64,000 bases of DNA from Hydractinia symbiolongicarpus. Its lineage: Eukaryota > Cnidaria > Hydrozoa > Anthoathecata > Hydractiniidae. A program made the position numbers and the translations under genes. Below, piece after piece: positions 24,340 through 34,900 of the stretch; the stretch's first letter is position 1, and the number at the start of each line of letters is the position of its first letter. The notes below the pieces were generated by a model. It worked only from the letters and a program-made list of their open reading frames with translations. It searched no databases and was not told where the DNA came from. Location of the stretch: the NCBI RefSeq assembly GCF_029227915.1, contig NC_079885.1, positions 8,804,001-8,868,000 on the forward strand, read 5' to 3'.

Positions 24340-26010
24340 ATAATAAGTAAATATCTAATTAGCAATATACCTTATTGAATCTTTTTTGCCCTAAAAGGAG
24401 AAAATTCCTAAAGGGTGTCTGCACAATTTTGGCTACTTTTAGCATCTCCCTGCCCCTTTCAACCAGCCCCCCCCCCCCCCCCATTCCTGCGTGGACACAA
24501 ATTGTAATATATTATTTAATCCTTGAAGCTTAGTATAGCTTCTCAGTAGAAAAAGATAAATTCCCTAGACAAAAACAACTACTAAGAATTCGCTATTCAA
24601 AATACTTCTGATGTAAATGGATAACAAAACGACTTGTATAATCCTCTCTTCTCTAAGTCAACAAAAAGTACAAAAATATTTCCCTGTAAAGGATGTCCGG
24701 CTGAACCCCCTTCCTCCCCCTGCCTGCTTTGGTTTTATTTTTGCTACCCCCTTCTTTAAGGTGTGGAGGTCTTTTATGGATGACCCGGTATGAGAAGGAA
24801 ACTTGCTTTTTGAGTGTAGCATCAATTTAAATTAATTGTCGTTGAATTACAGTCGACAACAAAATGACAGAGATCCTCCCATTTGTTTCAATGATCTTTC
24901 TTTACGCCTGTCATATTTATACTGAAGAAGAACTACTTTGCTCATCACTAACATACAGACTGGCAGCTAACGGGATACGATCCGCGGTCCCACGGACTTG
25001 GAGCCGCAGACGAGCCCACTCAGGCAGTTACCTGGATGGTGTGTATACATAGGTAAATCTTTATCATGGCACATCCGTATTTTTCATCCTTAACAGATGT
25101 GATGAGCAAAGCAAAGCCAATATGGCTTACACGGATTATACTCGCCCGTCATGATCGGAGGTCCGATTGGGGTGAAACATTCTCTGTTGAGAATGAAACA
25201 TACGGATGTGACATAATAAAGAATCACCTATGTACCTGTCATATTGTTCAACAGTCTCCTTGTAATAAAAAATAACGAGTGTATTAATTATATAGTCCCT
25301 TTTTTCTTTTAATATTTTCATAGCTGCTTTTACAATTGAAAATGGCAATCCCATAAAACCAAGTTCTTTCCATCTTTTTTAATAGCGTGTTTTTCCATTC
25401 ATTGTATACGGATGCATCATGTCGCCTCAGTCAAGCGTTTTTAATGGCTTCATTAAATTGCTAATTTATCCAATTTTTGGTTTTGTCAACAAAAGATGCT
25501 TGCAAAACACTCAGCTCGTTGTGCTTGCGAGTCGCATCACGAAGTCCCTTAACTGCAGTTTTACGTTAAGGGCAGTAAACTGTTGGTTCATCTAATATTT
25601 TCTGGATTTTGGTAATCTTAGGTTGTTTCGCCCAATATTTATCGTTTTTTTTTTACTTGTTCTTCCTTTCTTCCAAGTATAGAAGACGATAAATGTGTTA
25701 TACAATCAACACTTTTAACATTCATATCAGCGAAGTCATGAATACTGCGCGAAATATTTTGTTGGATGAATAACGATCGCGGTGAATCAGACAGATTAAA
25801 GCAAATTATGCCAACATGTCCCTTAAATGAAGAACCGACTATATATACCCTCTTAAAAAACCAATCCTTTTTTGGGCACGAGGTTGATGTTACGTTAAAG
25901 TCGTCCCGTTTATCATGACGTTACTGAAGGGAGATCACGAAGTTTCATGTATATTGATTTCGCTTGTTTGTGGAAAAATGTTTGAGAGAATTGTGGGATC
26001 GTAATTATAA
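24340..26010. other. TPPP intron or intergenic stretch
   Basis: It contains a run of about 15 C residues near 24468-24482 and scattered open frames of up to 72 codons without motifs. No first exon for the downstream TPPP exon set is recognisable on the minus strand. Confidence 0.5.
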
Positions 26011-26014
26011 AAGT

Positions 26015-26175
26015 ACTAGTCGTTGCCCGTGGAAAAATCCACGGGTTCGCCCGTCCTTTATATTTACCCGTCGCAACAAAGTGGATAAAAGTATATCACA
26101 TTTGATATTCGTGTTTCCGTAACATCATCATCCGTGCAGAGACAAAGAGACGACAGCTATTATTATAGAGATTTA
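26015..26175 (+). repeat. CTAGTCGTTGCCCGTGG repeat, copy 2
   Basis: This copy has a well-kept hairpin start (GCCCGTGGAAAAATCCACGG) followed by GTTCGCCCGTCCTTTATA and a TATTATAGAGATTTAG end. It lies between the two TPPP 3' exon sets. Confidence 0.75.
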
Positions 26176-26179
26176 GTAT

Positions 26180-27415
26180 ATAAACATTGGATATAAATAC
26201 AAAAAAAGAAGACACTGGAAAAAAAGGTGCTGGACAAGCCGTCAAGTAAGGTTGATGTGGGAACGTTGTGTGAATTTGTCGCAAACTATAAAATAAAATA
26301 CGTTGTTTTGTGCTGATTTTACATGAAAATGCGCGAAAATACACGATCGGTATAGGTTGTTTTCTTTTCACATAAAGAATTGCGCATTCGTTTTGACACT
26401 CCTATTTGCTTACGTTTACGCAGTAGCGGAACAAAACCACTTTTGGAAGTCTTACTGGTTGTATCTGAGTTCTAGTTTAACAGGCTTTGTATCCGCCAAA
26501 AAAAACAGCTTTGTGACCGACTTTCCAAAAATTAACTTTTATTTTCTAGAAAGTATACACCTCTCTACACCTGAATCAACATCCAACTTTTCGCCATCGG
26601 TGATAAACATTGCAAAAAGCATCAGTTTTCCAGTTTGCTTTTGATAAATCGAACCTAATATCTTCGTTTATTTTTGGTACGTGGTCCTTTTTTGTCCTTC
26701 TTATTCAAAACGTTCATTCTCTGACTGAAGGATACCAACAAGGCATTTTAGTTAACATGCATATTACAAATTATGTATTCTACAACAAAATGACATTCTT
26801 ATTCCAAGTAAAAGTACACTTTAACAACAGAACTGCATTATACTTCGCTAACTTAAAAGAAGATTCAGTTTACTGGAAATAACCTATTCACACCATCTAA
26901 AATAAATCAATTATTTTTCCAGTCACAAATAAAAGATATAAAATATACGCCAGATAAATTAAATTACATCATACACTAAATTAAAAACTTTCATGGTACT
27001 AACTTCGGGTATTTATGTGTTGGGCGTATTCGCGAATTTACGAACCCGCGAAATATTATTCAAGACATCATTCGCGAAATTTATTACGCGCGAAAAAATC
27101 AAGAGATGCTAACTCGTGAAATTTTATCTCAGAAGAGTGAAAATTTACACAAAGCTACTAAAGATACTAAAATCATAACAAAGGATCAAGAAAGTAATAA
27201 GAAAAGCTTGCTGAATGTTTTATTGAGAAAAGGTTTTGCTTTCGAAAATATTTGATAACATTCTTAAAGTAAAAACAATTCTAGAAACATTAATCAACCT
27301 CCCTCGGACAAAACATACACACGCAACACTAAGGCAAGAAACAGACAACTAAAATCCGTGCATAAATATGATTTACAAACCACAAAGCCACCAAAAGTTA
27401 AGTAAAACAAGGTCT
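26180..27415. other. TPPP intron or intergenic stretch
   Basis: Open plus-strand frames at 26357-26644 and 26610-26882 lack recognisable motifs and lie antisense within the TPPP locus. I leave them unannotated. AT-rich otherwise. Confidence 0.45.
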
Positions 27416-27421
27416 AAAAGT

Positions 27422-29590
27422 TTAGTGTGTTTTATCGTAGCTGCCTTTTTCCTTGTATGCACCAACATAACCATCATTTGCAGCTACATTTACGCGCCCT
27501 TCCAAGCCTTTTCCTTTGCCAGATTCATCAAAACGTTCTTTGTGCGAACCAGTGTATTTTGAAGTGTCTGTAAGACGGTCAACAGCACCTGATTTTACAG
27601 TTTTCTAAAATAACAAAAAGCTGTCAGTGTTTCTGGTTTCAGATACATTTATACATAATAATAATAATAAATAATATAATAAACATACTGTGGCGCCTGC
27701 TTTTTTTGGTCCTTTTGATGCAAGAATTTTTTCCTCGAGCTTCGGCACCTCATCAGCACTACCGTATTTCTTCTCAGCTAATAATTTTAGCGCAACTTGA
27801 AACTGTTGAAATTTAATTTTTCGTTCTGCTTTACTAGAAAAAGACGTTAGTAACATTAGTAGTATTAATGGAATAAAAAAGTTAGTGCTTAAAAAATACA
27901 ACTGTTAATCAGGGTTTAGACAGACACAGAAAAACCTGAAAAAGGGGATCATTCTGGAAAACTCAGGGAAACTCAGGGACTTTTTTTCCATTTCTAGAAA
28001 TTTTATAGAAACCATAAATAATAACAAGTGTAATACTTCATATACTAACTTATATTCATTAGCTTTTAGATATTAAATCATTGGTGAAATATATTTTAAA
28101 TATGTCTATGACTTTTTTTTATTTCCAATTGCAGAAAATAGAGTAAGAAGAAGAATTCTGATAGTTTTGTAATAATGATTATGAATTGGTTGAAAAAATT
28201 ACTGAGAGAACACTCAAAATTCATACATCCCTCTGGGAAAAATCATAATCCATACATTCCTAGGAAAATTAACTATAGACTATTAACCCGGACGGACTTA
28301 ACATAGAGGGGGGTGTTTAATTTATGATAATAAAATATTTTTTTTAAAAATGTATATATATAAGAGACGATAAGTGTACATAGGAAAAGATATTATGTAT
28401 ATATTAATAAAACTAAAAAGTACTGAAAACATACAAGTAAGAAAGGTGACAAATAGCACATTTAATACACAGTTTAATTCTAGGATATCCAGCTAAGCTT
28501 TCTATAACTTAAATTTTGTTCTGCCGCCACTGGGTAACAGTGGGCAGGATTTTGATCGTTTTTTTGACAATTTTGACAATTGGTATTGTGTACACTTAAG
28601 AATAATTTAAATAATGACTCTCTTTTACTTGGTATATTTCTGTTGGACCAGAGTAAGCATGCTGAGCCATTTATATGGTATAAAAACATAAATTAGAAAC
28701 TAGATTATTGAAGGATCTCTCTTTTTTCTGGCTTAAATCATTAATATGTTTTAGGAACTAGTTAATCTTTAAGGTTACTGTGAAGGAAAAAACTTACTTG
28801 ATGAGTAGTCTCAGAAAAACCCTTATAATTTATCAATACTTTTATACTTTTTCTTATTTTTTTTTTGTTTCTGAATGCTTGATGAAAGACTTATTTGATA
28901 GTGTTATTTTCGTGAGATGTTAATTTTCCAAAAAGAAACTATAATGAAATAAATACCACCATTTTTTTCACTGTACGTTTTAAAATGGCTTTTTTTTCTG
29001 GGTTCATGGTTGCAGACTTCTTGTTTTTGCACCATTATATTCAGCATAAATTAAATTCAAGAAGGTTCTTTTTTTCTAATAACATCGTTATGAAATTATT
29101 TTCAAATATATATATATCATCATTCAAAAAAATGCATATTTTTTTCTTTCTGTCATCATAATTCGCTAATCAGTAATTTATACAAAAAATTGCTGTTAAG
29201 AGGAATCGAACCCCGGTCTCCGGCACAGAGTACAAGAGCTATAACTTCTAATCTACGGTGGCACTATTCTACACTATGCTTATTTTAAAATTGTTTTCTT
29301 AGTATATATATAAGGTCTATGTGAGGCAATGTCCACTCAATTTTTTTTGTCCACACAAAAGACAAGGAAAATGTTACTTGTTTGTGAGCCTAAAAAGGAA
29401 TATGTAGCTAAATATTAACTTACGGTTTTACTTCAGTTCTGTTAAATATGATATCAACATCAGTTGCTGTTAACTTTTTGTCCAGGAGTTTCATGTCTCT
29501 AGCAAATTTTGCAAATTTTGACCCGTCCATCAAGGCTACATCATTTTTGCCAGCACCAAAAGCACAAAATGATTTAAAAACGTCCTCCAT
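27422..29590 (-). CDS. TPPP: TPPP family protein (tubulin polymerization-promoting protein, short form)
   Basis: Three exons: 29590-29424 ([23 protein letters not shown] onward; donor GTAAGT), 27833-27689 ([20 protein letters not shown] onward; donor GTATGT) and 27604-27422 ([20 protein letters not shown] onward, stop TAA). The phases fit and the product is 164 aa. It has the whole p25-alpha domain, starting with an EF-hand-like 'DG..FAKFARD.KLLD.K.T.TDVDIIF' segment and ending in the conserved [20 protein letters not shown] block and YDKTH tail. The long disordered N-terminus of vertebrate TPPP1 is absent, as in most invertebrate short forms and TPPP3. The family binds tubulin and stabilises microtubule bundles, including ciliary ones. 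A second in-phase pair of 3' exons lies downstream. Confidence 0.93.
27900..29185. other. First intron of TPPP
   Basis: AT-rich intronic DNA. Short simple repeats (TATATATA near 29106 and others) and open frames without motifs. No nested gene is supported. Confidence 0.5.
29195..29272 (-). mobile_element. tRNA-like SINE head
   Basis: On the minus strand the segment reads CACCGTAGATTAGAAGTTAT, then CCGGAGACCGGGGTTCGATTCC. These are A-box-like and B-box (GGTTCGATTCC) motifs at tRNA spacing. The CACCGTAG start matches the SINE at 8380. It has no proper acceptor stem, so it is a SINE promoter region rather than a tRNA gene. It lies inside the TPPP first intron. Confidence 0.6.
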
Positions 29591-30562
29591 TGTGTATTTT
29601 AAAAGATAAAATAACCCAAGGTAGATATATATACGCGTGCAATCTTAAGGCGTTTCAAGTTAAGAAAGACAGGAGTAATCTGTGTTTGCATTTACTGTTT
29701 TAACTTGTATTCTCAAAGGCTGCTATAATTTGTTTACCTAGCTCGACCAGCCTTACTATACTAGCCAAACTCATTAATTTCTTTTCGAATAATCGAGGTA
29801 ATTTAGAATGCTAAAAAACGTTGCCATCGAACTTCGTTTCCAGGACCACTAGATCACGATATTTCTTTTTCCCTTTGATGTCCACACATACTTAGTAGTT
29901 TTGATAAACAGGCATTTATTGTTGCTAAACTATAGGATGTGTTGAAATGATTATTTTATCATATTGGGATTTCCCTCCCCGTTACCGTGGCTTTACCAAG
30001 TTGCCCACTTTTACGCCAAGTTTGCCCTAGTAATAAAAATAACCAAAGATGTCGCACCTCCAATTCTTTTTTTTATTAAAAGTAAAAGTATAAAATTTAT
30101 CAAAATAATAAAAAAATATGCGTGTTTCAAAACGAACTAGTTTTGAAGGGGCGCTGGGGACGAGATTACACGCTTCTCAGAACCGGCACTCGTAAAGATT
30201 ATTGAAATATGGCAGCACTAGCTGCGTGAAATAACTCCTCCTGGAGGAGGGAAATTTGAAAGTGTAATGTAATGTAATGAATTGTGTTAAAGCAAGGAAA
30301 TTTCGAGGCTACTCAAAAAGGGAATGACTTTAGACCTTGGCGGTCTGATATCGATTTATTTGTCTTGGTTCCTTTATAGCTACACACATTTAATAGAAAA
30401 TATTAAAATATTGAGCTAGAGAGCTAGCTAGACCTTTTTAAATGTTTAGCAACATTATCCGCGGTAAGCCCTTCTGGCTCTAACGACTGCTTGGCAGGCA
30501 GAAAGATGCGGGAGCTTGTTTGAACAAATATTTATTTTTTAAATGGATTTCTTTCGTTAAGG

Positions 30563-30915
30563 TTGTTTGTCATGTTTCATTTCAAGGATTGTCTTCCAAG
30601 ATCTTTACTTTTTGGTGTTGTATTTAAATTTTCATGTAGTGGCTGCAATGCGTCTTATATTGGAAAAGCTATACAACACCTTAAGGTCTGGTCATATCTT
30701 GTGAGCACCATGGAATTTCCCATCTTACGGGCAAAAGAACCTCTGGTCACCAATAATCGCGGTTAACGATCATCTATTGTTGATGCACACCAAGCTAGCT
30801 TGGATAATTTCACAGTTTTGACATCAGATGCCACTAATTATATTCTGGAGATTAGAGAAAGTCTTTTTATTCAAAAAAACAACCCTTACTTAATAAGAAT
30901 CTAACTTTGGCTTCT
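30563..30915 (+). pseudogene. Penelope-like retroelement GIY-YIG endonuclease relic
   Basis: FKFSCSGCNASYIGKAIQHLK (about 30620-30685) has the 'C..C.A.YIGKT.RHLK' pattern of the GIY-YIG endonuclease at the C-terminus of Penelope-like elements. After a stop and frame change, SIVDAHQASLDNFTVL (from about 30775) and YILEIRESLFIQKNNPYL (from about 30840) match the end of the same domain ('DNF.IL.......L.I.ESL.I....P.LN'). Stops break the frame and the reverse transcriptase part is missing, so this is a 5'-truncated, dead copy lying between the divergent TPPP and RABGGTA genes. Confidence 0.7.
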
Positions 30916-31160
30916 TTGTACCTTTTAAATTAGTATATTTATTATTTATTTCAATTACCAACTGTAAATATATCAATCAAAAGAATTGTAATTTGATGTG
31001 GTTATGGCTTGAGTTCAAGTCGATAGCTTATCAATAAAAAAAACACGTTGTATTTTGTTAATTTTTAATTACATTGATGTGGCTACAATTAACAATAGTA
31101 ATACGGACAATATACGCAAGCTTTTTTATGGATAAAAAAAATAAATGTGACTGTTTACCT

Positions 31161-31565
31161 CTATGTTGGTGGTCTTTTATTCGCAATTTTGCTTCCCAAC
31201 CACAAATATAGATCTAAAATATCCAAAACAGAGGAGGATATTGCAGACTCTCCAAAAACACTCATATATATGAGGGTCAACTTGGGTGACTTTTGAATTA
31301 AATTTGCACTTTTTGGGTGATAACTGCCAAATTTGCCAGAATTATTCCTTAACTTGTACGAATTATTCCCAAAATGCAAAATCACGGTTTCAACTGTATG
31401 CCAAAAAACTTTCAGCAAAGTTTGATCATGAGCAGTATATTTGCCATTAGGTTTTGTGTCAAAGTTATGTGCAGAACTCTTGGGATACAAGACTTGATGC
31501 CCTGCTGTTAATAAATTGTTAATGAACACTCCTGTCACTAGGAAAGGCATGTTTAACCCACACAC
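31161..31565 (-). other. Open frame over MITE-like repeat relic
   Basis: A 134-codon frame without recognisable domain. The DNA beneath it (TATATATGAGGGTCAACTTG, GGTGACTTTTGAATTAAATT) resembles the interior of the MITE at 56358-56842 (ATATATAAGGGCGAGTTTGG, GCAACTTTTCCAATTAAATT). The frame is therefore most likely fortuitous. It lies just upstream of RABGGTA on the opposite strand. Confidence 0.35.
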
Positions 31566-31957
31566 TTCCTGTTAATAAACGAAGTAATGTGGACCTGTAT
31601 CCTCCTAGTGTTGACATTAACTCTGTGTTTTAGTGACTTAGTAAGTTCACATAGGGTTCTAAAATAAAACATACATGCTTTAATACAACTACAAAGTATA
31701 TTTTTAATTTTTAAAGTGAATGTAGGCTTTTTCGGGTAAAGCTCATTTAAAGGCTATAAAAAAGCATGTGAACCCTGGATATTTCAAAAAAGGCCTAAAT
31801 ATAACTCCAGTATATTAACTAGCTATATATTTTAGTAAAGAAATATAACAGACAACTTTCAGAAAAATCAAGTACATAAAATGGTTTGTTCATTTCAATT
31901 ATTATTGGTGGCAACAATAAATCATATTATTAGTTTTATAATATATATTTATTTTAG

Positions 31958-34900
31958 CATGGACGGTTGAAAGTGAAAACAACTGCAGAACAGCAAGAAG
32001 AAAAACGCAAAGAAAGGGAAAAGAAATCTGCAATATTTCTACAGTTAATGAAAGGCATTTTTGAGAAAGTATGGTTTCCTTTATAGTAATCAGTTGTTTA
32101 AAAATTTAAACATTGAATATTTTCCTACTAAAAGTGCCTTATTAAGGGACTAAATATTTGTTTTGTTTTAGAGAGGCAAGAAAGATGAGTTTGAAGCAAC
32201 TTTGAAATTAAGTGAGAAGCTATTGTCAGGGAATCCGGATGTCTACACCTTATGGAATATAAGAAAAGAAATATTTGTTGAAATGCAGAAACAAGAGTAT
32301 GTATATTCATATATTATTTTATTTAGTATTTGTCAAAGATAATAAGCTTGAGTGAACAAGGAGGAATGTATTCTTCTAATTTTGTAATGGCTAAATTTTG
32401 AAGCAAACTAAAGGCTAGGGGTTATTTAAATATTTCTTCAAATTTGAATTAGGGTAGATGTCAGAGTATAATATAAATTTTAATATAAAAGCCTTGTTTA
32501 TTAGTATAGATCTAAAATGCTAATACTTTTATTGTTAATTTTTTTAATTATGCAAGCAGACAATTTGGGTTTATTGATTTACCTTAGTGCTCTTGATGAA
32601 GAACACACTAATTGTATTGTCTATGTCTTAAAAAGAAATGTTAGTTTAAGATGTAAACAGGCATAAAAACAAATTTTAAGCTGTAATAAAGATAGGTCTG
32701 TACCCAATTCCAACAATATGTCAATTATTAAAAACATTTTTTTATGCAAAATCATCAAAACCATGAGCATAAAGTGTTAAAGTAACTTTTAAACTTCATT
32801 ATGAAATAATAATTAAACATGTACAAAAAAATTACCCTGGCTTGCTTGCATGTGTAAATACTTTGAACGATAATAGTTTTAAATACATATTTATAGTTTT
32901 AAGTTTCGACTTTAGGAATATTGATAAACTACTTCACATGGAACTTAAGTTTCTTCAGAGTTGCTTGCATGTAAATCCAAAGTCATATGGTGTCTGGAAT
33001 CAACGTCAATTTGTTATGCTGACAATGGAGAAACCTGATTGGCATGAAGAATTACGTCTCTGCAATCTCTTTCTAGAGTACGATGAAAGAAACTGTAAGT
33101 TATGAATAAAATTAGTATATGTTTAGTTCACAAGATATGATTGCCAGGAGAATCTTGTTTTGAATTAAGGCTTATATTTCTTAACAAGTACAACAAGACA
33201 TTCTGAGACATTTTTTATTCTGACAATGACCCAGTTTTTTTATGTTTTATTTTCTAATACAATCTTTATTTTTCAACCAGATCTTTATTTTACTTTGGAT
33301 ATTTAGAATAAAAATTTAGCTATGCATGTAAGTCATTTTTTGCTAAAATATATTATTGCTCATAAAAATGACATAGGAGAAGATGGCTGATTATGCAAAA
33401 AAAATTAGATCACATGCAGTAAGATTTAGTCTTATTTGCACCTTTGTGCCCAGACTTTTTATGAATGTTTATGTCAGCCTAACTATATTTAGCTAAAGCT
33501 CTTTTTCCACTTCAAGAAGTTTTTCCACTAAGAAAACAGATAAAAACAGAACATTCCCTGCCATTAGTTTCAACCTCCTATTTTGTGTACATTTAATACA
33601 GAAAGTATGTACACATTGCACAATTTTCATAAAATAATTTAATTGGCTAAATAATTTGCTACCTGGTGGTTCTGATAAAAATGCATAGAAAAAATTAAAC
33701 GTTTTCTTCAACAGAACAAATTTTCTATCATAAGGTGTAAACATTTAAGTATGCATGGAACGTACTTAAAATTAGAATCAGAAGCCTTTCTGTTTATTTC
33801 ATTCTGCTCTGCAGGAAATGCTCTTGAAACTTTTAAGATTATTGTAAAACAAAAGCTTTTCATTTATTATGTCATTAAGCTTCACTCTAAATGCCAATGC
33901 CACTTTTAGAAGAAATTAAAACAAAATATTGAAGCTGAAAATCGTAAAATAAGCGATTCTGAGAAATTTTTGACGAGCTAGCGATTAGTAACTTAATAAG
34001 AATATCATAATTTATAAAAGTAACTTAAACAATTCCTACTGTTTAAGAAAAACTAATATTTATTATGATTAGCAATTAGTCCAACTTACTTTATTTTTAC
34101 ATTTATGCTTTTCTTATTGCAGTTCACTGTTGGGATTACAGAAGGTTTGTGGTTAAAAACTCAATGATTGCTCCCGAGGATGAGTTTCAATTCACGACAA
34201 AGAAAATAAGTGAAAACTTCTCAAATTATTCTGCTTGGCATAATCGAAGTAAGCTGTTACCTTTAATCAATCCTGATCCGAATCAGCCTGACAGAGTTGC
34301 TGAAGACACTCTTTTGAAAGGTATGCAATAGATGTATATGTAGATTGTGTTTAATTTAGTCTATAGACTTAGATTAACCTGTAATAAAGCACTGCGCTAT
34401 ATTAATTTGCATGATTAAATTGTGTTAGTGGCTGGAATACCCCCTCTCTTTGTAAAGCCATCTTCTAAAACATTTATTTACTAACTATTCTTTAAAGAAC
34501 ATGCTCTTATTTAAACACTCAAAGAAACAAAAAAATTGCACAAATTTTGCCATTGCAGTGGCTCTGGTATTTGTGCATTTAAATTGTAACTTTTAAAAAA
34601 TGTACAAAATGCTTAAATATATTCTCTTCTGAAATTTCAAAATCTATTATTTTGAAAAAAATACACCATTTGATATTGCCAATAATTATCAACAATGTTG
34701 GAAAATTCTTTAAAATGTTCTATATGACAGAAAAATAAACGTTTTGGAATATGAAGGTTTTCAATTATGATTTGTTGAATTGGGAAGTCACTTAGGAGAA
34801 CTTTTCAGTGTATTTTTACCATGCAAAAAAAATTGTTGAAAAAAAAGAAGGTTCGATTTAGTGGAAGTATACTATGTAGATTTTTGCGTATTCGAATACA

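Noticed and set aside
26357-26882. Plus-strand frames that look mildly hydrophobic
   Set aside because: No recognisable domain, antisense within the TPPP locus, and no splice or start context that favours them.
29195-29272. A functional tRNA gene
   Set aside because: A- and B-box-like sequences are present, but no acceptor stem closes and the head matches a dispersed SINE.
31161-31565. 134-codon minus-strand frame as a possible gene
   Set aside because: The DNA resembles the interior of the MITE at 56358-56842, and the protein shows no motif or splice context.
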